From: Caryophanales bacterium UBA784
Lineage (GTDB): Bacteria; Bacillota_I; Bacilli_A; RFN20; CAG-288
Direction of reading: 5' to 3'
DNA: 64,000 nt
Assembly (NCBI GenBank): GCA_002297045.1
Contig: DBJE01000004.1
Span: 1 to 64,000 of the forward strand
Below are positions 1 through 10,000 of the stretch, in pieces. Under the pieces are notes generated by a model. The model was not told the DNA's origin. It was given only the letters and a program-made list of their open reading frames with translations, and did not search any database. A program made the position numbers and the translations under genes. Every line of letters starts with the position of its first letter. Position 1 is the first letter of the stretch.

Positions 1-36
1 ACTTAACTGGTACTATCCTTTTGTGAAAAATCAAAT

Positions 37-2172
37 TTATAAAAATTTTTTAAAAACCGGCTTTAGATTGATTGTCGGAGAAGATAAGGAAACAACACTC
101 TCATCAATCACAATCTTTGATCCTTGAATATAATGAGCAGACGAAGAAACCCTTTCCCAATAGTCAAAGGTATACGGAATAATACCATATTTCAAAAAAA
201 GCTTACGTTTAGGTTCCGGCATGGTATAACTAGAAAGAAAGTTGATTGAAACATCAGGCATTTCGCCTTTTATTTTGTCACTACTATCAATCTTATCCGG
301 ATCTAGGAAATGAATCGTCACCTTTTTGTCACTCGTCCAGACATCATAGAGCATCCTGAGATGACTGCCGCCACACTTATTTGCCAACTCCGATATCGTC
401 CTGGTTGATCCAGGAGTTATTGCTGTTCCCTGGCCATATTCTTCAGTATTCCATCCAGTGTATGTAGCATAATTAGAATAGGTTTTTACTTCAACAGTCG
501 CATCTTCTCCCTCGCCTGTTACAACTGTTTCCTGGTAGCTGCGTTGCAATTCATCATCCCGTGGGTCGACAATCGTAATCGATGCTGATTCATCACGATA
601 CTTGGTTGACCTCTGATTCCCGATTTGGGCTTTGACATTATCCGAAACAGTCACATAATTATTCAGGCTATACCTGATTAAATAAAGGTTCGGGTCGTTC
701 TTCCAATATCCTTCTTTCTGTTGACCCGTTCTTAAAGACGATTCATAAATCAATTTTTTAGTTAAGGCTTTCCTATCGGAATCCGTCGAAGACTGATATC
801 CCTTGGCATCAAAGGATTTTTTATCGTCTGTCGAATCGAACTTTGCACTGATTGATGTCTTGTCACCGATTGCCAAAGTAGCCCCCGCACCCTCAGTTAT
901 AATCTTTCCGCCAAAAGCTCCACTTATGCTCAAGATCCCATTATTAATAAGAGAAACATCATCAAACAATGCCGTATCGGCAGTAAAGGAAGCCATGGCA
1001 CCCGCATCAACGATTAAATTATTTCCACCAAACCAGTAGGACTTATTACCCATGACAAAGCAGCCACTTTTTACATGGGCGGAAAACTGAGGCCCCATAG
1101 GAATAAAGTATTCAGAACTATCGATTGTAATATCAAACACTACTTTCACAGAGACAGACATTGAGCCTAAAGAGGCATTTCCCTCTACAGTCAATTTAGT
1201 CAAATGATTGTTCCTATTCTTTTCCCTTGCCTGCGAAGAGCTGTTGATTCCATAATCCCAGGAAATGCGCCCAGAAGTCAAAAGAATCAGAGAATTGGCA
1301 AGAGCAATGACAGGGACCTTTTTATTTATATCACCGCCAGAAAATTTAATTTGAATCTGTCCGAAAAGAGAGCCGCCTGCTTCAACGATAATGGAAGAAT
1401 AAATGTTCGGCCTATCAAATTTCTTGAAGGGGAAAACCTTATTAGGCCAGTATTTCTTTGCAATCTCTAGACCGCCCGGCCAGTCATAAATAGTCAAAGG
1501 CTCCCATACGGATCCGCCAGCATGAACGGTAATGGCTGAGCCGTTACCAGATAAGTAATCTGTCGTGCCACTGAAGTCTTCTTTTATAAAACCAAAGCAA
1601 CGGACTGAACCACCATTAAAAACCTCAAGATTTGCCCCCTTCTTCCTCATCCTTTGAGAATAATTATTGAAAGAATGGCTAGTAAATTGATTCGAAATTC
1701 CTCCGAACTCCCCCCTTACGGTAAGAGCTCCGTAAATCTGAATGTTAATATTAGCAGAAACAGTGACTGTATATTTTAAAGTCTTTGGGGCATCAGCGCC
1801 ACAATTCTTAACCTCAGCAGTAGTCGGATCTTGAAATTCTATGATTGTATCATTATAAGGAATCCTTAATTCAACCCCGGCAGAAATGACACAGTCATGG
1901 GTAATCGTGGTATTAGCCGTAACGACAACCTTCTGACTTCCGCCTTTTTCCGTTGCGGCGGCTAATCCAGCTTCGACAGTGGTATAACCATTAGCATCCG
2001 TATCACCGGCAATATAGCAGACATTCTGTTTAGAGTTACTTGAAGTAGCCGTCCTTGTGTCTTCATCATTGGAGCGAAAAATAACCCACTGCGCCTTAAT
2101 CGGAAGGATAAAAAGGACAAGAAGAAAACTAAGCAGGAAAGAAACAGTAAGTTTAAGATTTGTCTTTTTCAT
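37..2172 (-). CDS. large exported beta-rich surface protein with a Listeria-Bacteroides-type repeat
   Basis: 711 residues, function unknown. A typical signal peptide is visible: two Lys near the N-terminus, then a Leu/Phe-rich core to about residue 28, ending in KAQW. The middle (about 70-460) is rich in short Gly/Val/Ile/Ser strands, as in beta-helix or adhesin-like proteins. Around residues 565-615 a GWNTEE motif followed by a Tyr-Asp-x-Trp-Thr end matches the Listeria-Bacteroides (InlB B-repeat-like) module, so a surface or secreted role is likely. There is no LPxTG signal. It is the last gene of a minus-strand operon of exported proteins and overlaps the 228-residue gene by 4 bases (ATGA), implying coupled translation. 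The end of the gene lies only 36 bases from the window edge. Export is well supported; the role is not. Confidence 0.75.
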   Translation of the reverse strand: MKKTNLKLTVSFLLSFLLVLFILPIKAQWVIFRSNDEDTRTATSSNSKQNVCYIAGDTDANGYTTVEAGLAAATEKGGSQKVVVTANTTITHDCVISAGVELRIPYNDTIIEFQDPTTAEVKNCGADAPKTLKYTVTVSANINIQIYGALTVRGEFGGISNQFTSHSFNNYSQRMRKKGANLEVFNGGSVRCFGFIKEDFSGTTDYLSGNGSAITVHAGGSVWEPLTIYDWPGGLEIAKKYWPNKVFPFKKFDRPNIYSSIIVEAGGSLFGQIQIKFSGGDINKKVPVIALANSLILLTSGRISWDYGINSSSQAREKNRNNHLTKLTVEGNASLGSMSVSVKVVFDITIDSSEYFIPMGPQFSAHVKSGCFVMGNKSYWFGGNNLIVDAGAMASFTADTALFDDVSLINNGILSISGAFGGKIITEGAGATLAIGDKTSISAKFDSTDDKKSFDAKGYQSSTDSDRKALTKKLIYESSLRTGQQKEGYWKNDPNLYLIRYSLNNYVTVSDNVKAQIGNQRSTKYRDESASITIVDPRDDELQRSYQETVVTGEGEDATVEVKTYSNYATYTGWNTEEYGQGTAITPGSTRTISELANKCGGSHLRMLYDVWTSDKKVTIHFLDPDKIDSSDKIKGEMPDVSINFLSSYTMPEPKRKLFLKYGIIPYTFDYWERVSSSAHYIQGSKIVIDESVVSLSSPTINLKPVFKKFL

Positions 2173-2855
2173 GCCTTCTCCTCCTGGACATAGGCCGCAG
2201 AAGCAGTAATTGTCAAATCATTGTAATAAAGATAGGTATTCAACCACTTGGATTGATCTTTGCCTAAATCAACATCAAAAGTAAAAGTAACCGTGCTTTC
2301 TCTGTTCTTCCTTGTATCCGGAACAGTATAAACAACACTATATTGCGTATAATTGTCCGTATCGTTAGCCACGGCAGGAGAAAACGAAGGTTGCTGTGTT
2401 ATCGTTAAGTCGGATGAATCCGGGGTGATGGAGGTGATTTTCCGAATCAGATTAAGTCCATCCTTCTCTTTAAGAGTAGTTGTACTCTTCGTCTTTTCAC
2501 CCTTAAGGATAATCTGAAGATAATCCTTAGGATTGACCAGCTTAACCTTAAGGATAATCTTTCCTGTCTGAATAATAGGATATCCGATAATCCCTGAATC
2601 GGAAGTCCCCCACTGCGATGGAGCAGTTATTCCCGTTCCAACAAATCCGCCCTTATTGCTGAACTGGGGAAGAGAAACACTTACTACTTTAATCTGACTG
2701 GATTTGCCTTCGCTCACATCCCCGTCCGCCTTTAAATTAAACGAGGTCTCATTCTTTGGATTATTGGTTATCTTATAGGAAGCAAAAGCAGTGGCTCCGA
2801 GGAACCCGATACAGAACGCTGAGAGCACAAGCACCCATCTTTTTGTTTTATTCAT
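2169..2855 (-). CDS. exported protein of unknown function, fourth gene of giant-secretome operon
   Basis: 228 residues. The N-terminus (MNKTKRW, then a hydrophobic stretch to about residue 26 ending ATAFAS) reads as a signal peptide or membrane anchor. The rest is a Ser/Thr/Val-rich, probably beta-sandwich domain with no cysteines and no motif I recognise. It lies between the 1318-residue gene (215 bases upstream, with an intervening hairpin) and the 711-residue gene, which it overlaps by 4 bases. No strong Shine-Dalgarno precedes the ATG, so the start is probable rather than certain. It could be a structural partner of the neighbouring large proteins; this is inferred from position only. Confidence 0.7.
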   Translation of the reverse strand: MNKTKRWVLVLSAFCIGFLGATAFASYKITNNPKNETSFNLKADGDVSEGKSSQIKVVSVSLPQFSNKGGFVGTGITAPSQWGTSDSGIIGYPIIQTGKIILKVKLVNPKDYLQIILKGEKTKSTTTLKEKDGLNLIRKITSITPDSSDLTITQQPSFSPAVANDTDNYTQYSVVYTVPDTRKNRESTVTFTFDVDLGKDQSKWLNTYLYYNDLTITASAAYVQEEKA

Positions 2856-2963
2856 AAATAGTGAGAACTCAATGAAGGAATAACGAGATGCAATCTTGCC
2901 TGATTATAGAGCCGATGCATGAAAAAATCAAATAAAAACGGGCTGAAAGTGTTTAGAAGAAAG

Positions 2964-2976
2964 AAAAAAAAAAAAA
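2964..2976. repeat. homopolymer run of 13 A
   Basis: An uninterrupted run of 13 A on the plus strand (13 U in the minus-strand transcript) lies in the spacer between the 1318- and 228-residue genes. It sits about 50 bases downstream, in transcript sense, of a strong hairpin. It may contribute to transcript ending or slippage, but the hairpin is too far away for a classic intrinsic terminator. Confidence 0.5.
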
Positions 2977-3028
2977 TAGACATTTCTGTCTTGATTTGTT
3001 CAGCTTTTAATACGCTCTGAGAAGGTAA

Positions 3029-3057
3029 GGAAGGGGCGGCCATCATCCGCCCCTTCC
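3029..3057 (-). terminator. strong intercistronic hairpin inside secretome operon
   Basis: A perfect 11-bp G/C-rich stem (GGAAGGGGCGG with CCGCCCCTTCC) and a 7-base loop lies 14 bases after the stop of the 1318-residue gene. No U-run follows directly on the minus strand, so it may be a partial terminator or a 3'-end stabiliser setting lower expression of the two downstream genes. Function is inferred from structure. Confidence 0.5.
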
Positions 3058-3070
3058 TGTCCTTCCTTAA

Positions 3071-6000
3071 TCAGACAACCGGGGGAAGAGTCGTGTTGTC
3101 CTTAATCGTCAGCAATGTGCCAGTACCGGAGGCTTCAATCCAATAGGTTCCGATTCCCAAAATAGTCTTGCCCTCCTGTGATACTTCCGTCAGCACATAG
3201 TAGTCATCCTTATTGCCTGTCTTGCTGTAATAATAGTTCTGCACTTTATTCAGGCTCGGAAGGAAGGAAATCGTGTTGGCATTGAGGCTTGCATTAAACT
3301 CGACATCTGCCTTAGCCAGACCGTCAAGGATATTGATGACACCATCCTGTTTAAGGGAGAGCTCACTTAGCTTATTCACGCCGCTATCGTCCGTCTTATA
3401 TTTGACTTCCACAGGAAGAGAGTTGTTGAAAGATACAAGGCTGGTTCCTAGATTGATCGAACTTAAATCAAGGGTCCTATTAAACTTCTTGTCTTTTTCG
3501 CTATAAGTCCTACTCTTGACAAGCTTCTCCGGAGTGATTCCGCTTCCGCCTATCCCGCCTTTATCCTCATCGGAGGAAGAGGAGGAACCGGAGTTCTCAA
3601 GTTTTTCGACAAGGTAGCTCTTCCATGCCGTCCTTTTAGTGCCTAACTGTTTCTCCTCGAAGTTAAAGCCAAGGGCACAGAGGTAGTACCCGATATGGCT
3701 CGTCCTTTCCTTCTGGGTGACTAGCCAGAGCTTTGTCTCGTTTGCATAGTGCTTGACGATAAAGCAGTCCGCATCCTTAGGACGGATATAGTACTCGGTT
3801 TTCGTTCCATTGCATTCGACAAGAATATAGGCGGAAACATCTGCCTTGTTTCCGTCTGTGCCCTTTTCGACATGGACGGCAGCGGTAACCTTAGCATCGA
3901 TTTCGGCAAGAGAAACAAAACTAAGATGAAGATTGACCTTCAGACTGCCGGAAAGGGAGAAATCGTTCTGATCGGTCGTGCTTAGCAAAAGAGAAGTCCT
4001 GACCGGAAGGGAATTGAAGTCGATGGCATTCTTTTTGAAGTCATCATTGAAGACAGCAGAATATTTGGTAAAGTCGCCCTTAGAGGAAGTAAGGGACAGG
4101 CTCCCTTTAATCTCTTTCTGGCTTGTCGAAGTTGAGCCGTCCTCGTTTTCACCGGCCGTTGTCAGCAAAGTAGAGAAGTCGATTGAGGTAATCTTCCAGT
4201 CGTCAGGGTTGACAGTCTGATAGGTCCTATTGATATCCCTTATCCCTGAATTAGAAGACCCGAAGAGAGCATTATTGAGCTCTAAATGGATCTTTCCGTC
4301 CGTAATCCCGACGAAGACAACATCATCGAGAAGAGAGAGGAAGGAAACAAAGTCAGGAGTCGGGGAAGAACCTACATTTGTTCCTTCCTCTTTCTTCTCC
4401 CTCACCCTGTTATAAATCTGGACAATCGGTCCAAGATAGGCATAGAAGAGGTTCGTCTTCTTCCTCGTGCTGATCTGGTCGGTCCTATCCTGGATGGACT
4501 TATTTCCCCTAAGGGCACCGATAAAGGAAGTGTCCTTTGCCTGGCCCTTGTTGTCCTGATGGTAGTACTTCACGGCAAGATTGTCTTCGATACTGTTATA
4601 AGGAGTCCTATTCTTGCTGTAATAGAACCTGACGGAAGGATCATAGGTGTATTTATCCCTATCGAGGTGGATATCCCCGGCATACTGGCTATTAAGATAG
4701 TCAAAGTCGACTGTTCCGTCCCTAGAGAGAGGATAGCTGTCCGCCTTGGACCTATCCTTAATGCTCCTATTAAGGCCTAGGCTGAACTGTTTTTCGTTTC
4801 CGGGAAGAAGGTCGAAAAGACCAGTGATGAAGAAAGAAAAGGAATTGACTTCCTTTCCTTTGAAGTCATTGACGGAGAAAGACTTGCTTCCGTCTAAATA
4901 AGTCCTAGAGGAAGGAGAGACATATTCCTTCCTCTTCCTTGTCACATTCAGGACGATGTCCTGGTATTTAAGTCCAAGAAGGGAAAGAGAGGCTAGTCCT
5001 TTGTCGGTAAGCCCTAAAGTCAATGTCCCTCCTTTTGTAAAGGAAGAGTCGATGATCGAGGGATCAAGCTCTAGGATAAGATGGTCGTCATCAGAGGAAG
5101 AGGAAACAAGGACAAACTGAGAAAGGACAGATAAGTCAAGCCCATCGGAAAGAGTAAAGATCGAAGAGAACTTCTCTAGGACATTCTGCCTGGCAGAAGA
5201 GACATCCTCGTCGGCTTTCGTCAGTTTGGCTATTCCTTCGGATAAGGCAGAGAAGACAGAAGAAGCTTCCGTCTTACTGATAGACTGTTTCCTGACGCTT
5301 CCAAGTGTCCTATAGGCATTCCCGCCAAGATAACGGACATCTAAGTCATGGGTCTTATTCTCGGCCTTAATCTTCCTTCCCAAAGCCATCTCAGGCGCAT
5401 CTTCTTTTGTCAGATCAAACCTAGCCTCGCCTCCGAAATCAATCTGTTTATAGCTTCCGTCTTCGTTTGTATAGCCTTGTTCGATCAAATTGACCGAGAG
5501 ATCCCTGCCGAACTGTTTCGTCTCTAAATAGGGAGTAATCTGCTTCCTGACAGGAAGAATACCGTTATAGCTTGTCTTATATTCTTCCTTATTGATTGAA
5601 TCAAAAGAGGGAGTGAAGGAATCAAGAGTGAAGGTAAGGGAAGCCTCTACTTCCTTAAAGGGGATTCCTTCCACCTGAATGAACTTTATCTCGTTTTCGT
5701 TATTCTCCTCATCCTTTCCCCTAGAGAGGGTGATGGTGACAATTTTATCCGGATCATCGCTAAGGCCGAAGGCCTTTGCACTTAGACTCACCTTAATGTT
5801 CGTTCCGTCACCTGAGGAAGTGACAGAGGAAACCAGATCGGTAAGATGGGAATAGTCTCCCTGTAGGACTTCCTTGAAGGCACAGGAAGAAAGAAGGGAG
5901 GCAACATTTTCGATAAGAGAAGTGGTATCCGAGGAAGAAGAGGCAAGGGAAAGAGAAGAGAAGACATCCTTAACCTTCTGGTTAGTCAGATGACCCTTGC

Positions 6001-7027
6001 TCTGGTTATTGACATTGATGTAGGTGGTCTCTTTTTCGTAATAGACAGAGGCCTCTCCCTTGATATAGGGATTAGCCGCCTGCCCCTGGCTGATTTTTGC
6101 CTGTACCCGCTCCGAAGAAGAAAGATCAGCGTTGACCTTCAGGTCAAAACCTTTCTCTCCGTCCTTTCCCTTCCTGTCAAAGGCAAGGGTAGCGGCAAAG
6201 GTCTTCTTCTTCGCCCTGTTTAAAAAGGTGACAAAAAGAGGATCAAGTCCGTCCCTGTCCACCTTCTCTAAAGAGGAGTCAAACGGACTGACATAGGAAG
6301 TAATAAGGCTCTGCTCCCCTTCCCCGTTAAGGGTAAGGACATAGTCTGTCCCATCGCTCCCTTTGAAGGTTAGCCCCTTTGGCGTAGAAAGAGAGGTAAA
6401 CCTAAGCTTATCACTCGCTCCCCTTTCGACATTTCCGTAATCCGTGGTGAAGGTGAAGACATGGCTTCCGTCAAGAGAGGAGATAGTATCCGTGGCACTA
6501 TCCACACTCTTTGCAATCTGATCAAAGACAGCATTGATCTGGTCAAAAGCATCATTGACTGTGGATGAAGAGAAAGAAGGAGAGGAGAGAAGGTCAGAAT
6601 CAGTGAGGACACCGACAATGTCCCCGATAGACGATGCACTCCTTGTATAAATCTTTCCGTCGTATTCTAGCGCCGCATTCTTGTCATTTAGGAAAAGAAC
6701 GAAAGGAAGGGAGAGCCCCCCTGTCTTCCTCCTCCTATGTCCGGAGAAGGACTTGCTCTCTCCCTCAAGGTAACTGACCGCAAGGTCATTGCTTGTCAAA
6801 GAGAAAGAAGATTCCCCGCCTTTAGTGAGCGTCAGGCTAAGATCATGGAAGCGGAGGGAAGAGGAATTGGTCAGCTGCTTGAAAAAGGCAGATGCCTGAT
6901 TCCCCTCCGGTTCGCTGTTTTGATTGTTATCCTGCTGTTTTCTGACGTTTTCCTGATACCTAAACGGGGCAGTGAAACCCCTAAAGAGGCAGGTAAGCGT
7001 CGCAAGAAGAAAGAATTTTCTCTTCAT
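3071..7027 (-). CDS. giant exported repeat protein, paralogue of the adjacent 1393-residue protein
   Basis: 1318 residues. It begins with a short hydrophobic signal-like segment (residues 4-20, MKRKFFLLATLTCLF), followed by FRY and a Gln/Asn-rich linker, exactly the layout of the next gene upstream. Shared landmarks with that paralogue include SSIGDIVG near residue 130, a DGLDPLF motif, and a module in which an L-x-A-x-x-xGL-type strand recurs near residues 419, 657 and 922, spaced about 240-265 residues. The composition is Ser/Asp/Leu/Lys with almost no Cys, typical of an extracytoplasmic beta-rich protein. The start has a good AGGAAAGGA ribosome site. It lies 26 bases after the upstream gene. 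I do not recognise the family; a lipoprotein-like lipid-binding fold is one possibility. Confidence 0.75.
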   Translation of the reverse strand: MKRKFFLLATLTCLFRGFTAPFRYQENVRKQQDNNQNSEPEGNQASAFFKQLTNSSSLRFHDLSLTLTKGGESSFSLTSNDLAVSYLEGESKSFSGHRRRKTGGLSLPFVLFLNDKNAALEYDGKIYTRSASSIGDIVGVLTDSDLLSSPSFSSSTVNDAFDQINAVFDQIAKSVDSATDTISSLDGSHVFTFTTDYGNVERGASDKLRFTSLSTPKGLTFKGSDGTDYVLTLNGEGEQSLITSYVSPFDSSLEKVDRDGLDPLFVTFLNRAKKKTFAATLAFDRKGKDGEKGFDLKVNADLSSSERVQAKISQGQAANPYIKGEASVYYEKETTYINVNNQSKGHLTNQKVKDVFSSLSLASSSSDTTSLIENVASLLSSCAFKEVLQGDYSHLTDLVSSVTSSGDGTNIKVSLSAKAFGLSDDPDKIVTITLSRGKDEENNENEIKFIQVEGIPFKEVEASLTFTLDSFTPSFDSINKEEYKTSYNGILPVRKQITPYLETKQFGRDLSVNLIEQGYTNEDGSYKQIDFGGEARFDLTKEDAPEMALGRKIKAENKTHDLDVRYLGGNAYRTLGSVRKQSISKTEASSVFSALSEGIAKLTKADEDVSSARQNVLEKFSSIFTLSDGLDLSVLSQFVLVSSSSDDDHLILELDPSIIDSSFTKGGTLTLGLTDKGLASLSLLGLKYQDIVLNVTRKRKEYVSPSSRTYLDGSKSFSVNDFKGKEVNSFSFFITGLFDLLPGNEKQFSLGLNRSIKDRSKADSYPLSRDGTVDFDYLNSQYAGDIHLDRDKYTYDPSVRFYYSKNRTPYNSIEDNLAVKYYHQDNKGQAKDTSFIGALRGNKSIQDRTDQISTRKKTNLFYAYLGPIVQIYNRVREKKEEGTNVGSSPTPDFVSFLSLLDDVVFVGITDGKIHLELNNALFGSSNSGIRDINRTYQTVNPDDWKITSIDFSTLLTTAGENEDGSTSTSQKEIKGSLSLTSSKGDFTKYSAVFNDDFKKNAIDFNSLPVRTSLLLSTTDQNDFSLSGSLKVNLHLSFVSLAEIDAKVTAAVHVEKGTDGNKADVSAYILVECNGTKTEYYIRPKDADCFIVKHYANETKLWLVTQKERTSHIGYYLCALGFNFEEKQLGTKRTAWKSYLVEKLENSGSSSSSDEDKGGIGGSGITPEKLVKSRTYSEKDKKFNRTLDLSSINLGTSLVSFNNSLPVEVKYKTDDSGVNKLSELSLKQDGVINILDGLAKADVEFNASLNANTISFLPSLNKVQNYYYSKTGNKDDYYVLTEVSQEGKTILGIGTYWIEASGTGTLLTIKDNTTLPPVV

Positions 7028-7053
7028 TTATCCTTTCCTAGGAAAGAGAAAGC

Positions 7054-10000
7054 CTACTCCTTATCCACCTTTACAAGAGTAGGATTCTCTTTCGTATTAT
7101 TGTCGGCGAAGGAAAGATAGTAATATCCTCCCTTACCAAGGAACTCGTGGTGATACTTCTGTTCGACTTTCGACCCGTCAAGAATCTGATAATAGACTTT
7201 ATTCTCCCTTGAGGCACCATAGAGGGTAGTGATGGTATTCACAGTATTAGTGAGAGAGAAATTATCCACCTTACTTAACTCTAAGTCAATTCCGACAGAG
7301 GCGACATCGAGGATGGAGACAAGCTCACCGCTTAAGGAGAGGGAAGTAAAGGTTCCGTCGTTCTTCGAATTATCGCTGTGGGTAAGCTTCCTATTGATGT
7401 CGTTTCCTAGGCTGACACCGTTCACTCCTAAGTCAATCGAAGAAAGGTCAAGTCCTAAGGAGAAAGTATTGTCCTTATGTCCGGTCTTATCCGGATTGAT
7501 GAGAGCCTCGGGAAGGATGCTTGTGCCCCTGATGCCTCCGGCATCCTTAGCGGTTGCACTTGCGGAGCCTTCTTCCGTCGTCGAAGTTCCGTTCAAGGAC
7601 AGTCCGTCTAAGGAGGAGACAATCTTCGTCTTAAGAGAATAGATCTGGTCGGAAGACTCGCTCTTTGCAAAGTTCAGCCCCCTACCAAGTCCGTAATAGC
7701 CAAGATGCTTCACAAACTCGTTGGTTGTGACATAGCGGATAGTGCGTTCCTGTCCGTTATCATAATCAATGAGGACCTCCCCTTTGTCAAGGGAAGCACT
7801 GCCTTCGACCCTGCTGTTACTATCAAAGTAATAAGTGGTGTTAAAGCTACTGCTCTGGTCAGATAGAGTCAGATAGAACTGATATTCCGTCTTTTCCCCT
7901 TTGGTGGAATCACCGAAGGAAACCATGGCAGAGAGTCTTGCCTTAACGACAAGATCATTGATTAAAGGAATCCCGACCCGGAGAGAGCCATCCCTTGTAT
8001 AGGCCTGCTTATCCGTGGAGTTAAGACCGAGCTGGAGGAAGAGAGGAAGGTCATCCCTGCTGATGTATTTGACACTGTCCGTCTTCTTTATTTCGGAAAG
8101 GGAGGAAACAGACGTGGCTTTATCCAGGGAAGAGACATCAAGGTTAAGGTTGAACGTCCTGTCCTGAATATGGAGATTATCAACATTCAGTCCGGTAATC
8201 GCCCCTTTCGAACTATCGAAGGTAAGGAAGACTTTGACCGTCTTATCCTCGCTTTCTGTCAGACCGATGGCTTTGGCATCCAAATCGACTTCAATCTTAG
8301 AATCCCTAAGATCGATCTTCGTGACATAGTTGCTGTTCCTTACTGTTTCCAGAGGGTCTTTCTTGCCATTGACTAAATCAAGGATAGGAAGAGATGAAGT
8401 GGAGGAAGAAATGGTCTTGACCAAGGAAAGAAGGAGATTCTGGGAATGGTCAGTGGAAGCATTCTTAAGAAGGGATATCGTGTTGGAAATCGTGTCCTTA
8501 TTGCAGTTGATTCCAATCGGAGAGGCTTTGGCAGAATTTCCGGAATACTGGACATAAAGGGAATCCTTGGCGACATTGTTATAGTCAAAGGTCAGCTTAG
8601 GCTGGTAGGCATACTGATTGTCTTTGCCGATATTGACCTTAAGTGCGCCATTATACTGGCTGTTCTTGATATCCCTGTTGACCTTGCCGGATAAGGAAGC
8701 CTTCTGCGTAGTCACCGCCTTCTCATCGACGGCATTTAAAACGGCCTTTAAGGAGAAAGAATACTTCTGCTCTCCGGTGAAGAGATCAAAAACGCCATTG
8801 ACAAGATATTCGAATTTCGTAACCGGCTCTCCCGCTTCTTTCTTAAAGGCAGCGGCATCGAATTTTTTTCCGTAGTAGAGAACGTCATTGGCAGAGACAT
8901 ATTCCTGATAGCCGAGGGTGAAAGTAAACTGATAGCCAAGCCTTTCAAGTCCGGAAACGGAAAGGGAGAGAACCTTATCCGCACTGGAATCGGTCTTCAG
9001 GTTGATAAGACCTCCTTCAAAGCCAAAAAGGGCAGGGGAGAGAGTCCTATTCAGGGTGTGATCGGCATCAGAGGTTTCCGAAGAGATATTGATATATTCG
9101 TCAAGATTCTTCAGATTCAACCCGTTTTCGACGGAGAAGACACTGCTGATTCGGTCTAAGACCAGGGAGAGGACGGAACTTGCGTCGACAGAGCTTCCGC
9201 TACTTGCATCGTTCCTCTTCTTGACCCCGTTCCTTACCGCATCGACAATGTTACCGATTTCCGCATTCTCCCTATATTCCTTTAAGACATTGTCGTAGGA
9301 AAGATAGGAAGTATCGCCGACCCTTCTCGCATCCAGATAGTGGTCGACATTGTTCCTTTTCGTGTGGGCAGTGATACTAGCCTCACAGTCAAGATAGTTC
9401 TTTCCTGGATGGGTGGACTTATCTAAAGGGGTAATCCAGTTTGTTAGGTCGGCATTCAATTGCCCGTCGAAGCTATAATTTGTGTTGTACTTGCTGTTGC
9501 TGATTCCAATATTATAGGCAAATCCGAATTTCTTCCTGTTGGCAATCTTCCCCAGAGAGGAAATAAGGGAGGTTGCTCCATTATAGGATACATATCCATC
9601 CTTACTTTCTACCTTAGTCAGCTTCTTGGCCGAAAGATCATCAAGGGAGAATTCCAAAGATAAGGTGTGATCACCAAGAGGGATATTGCTGACTCTGGCA
9701 TATTGAATCTCGATTCCGTCACGTCCAAGGTTCTTTTCGGATTCATATTGGATTTCTAGGATCCTGTCATGATTATCATCACCGGAAAGACCTAAGGCAG
9801 AAGAAGAGAGGACAATCTTGGCATAAGTGCCGTCCTGGTTCGTGGACCTGTCCTTTAAAAAGTCCTTATAGACCGAATAGTCCCCGTTCAATAAGTCCTT
9901 CAGCTTGCAGTCATTGAGAAGAGAGGCGACAGATTCCGCTACGTTCCTGACGTCCTTCGTCCCGGTAAGGGAAGAGAAAGAGTCCCTCCTTGTACTGACG

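Noticed and set aside
2852..3046. 64-codon minus-strand frame between the 1318- and 228-residue genes
   Set aside because: No ribosome site; it runs through the hairpin and the 13-A tract (giving a Phe run) and overlaps the next start.
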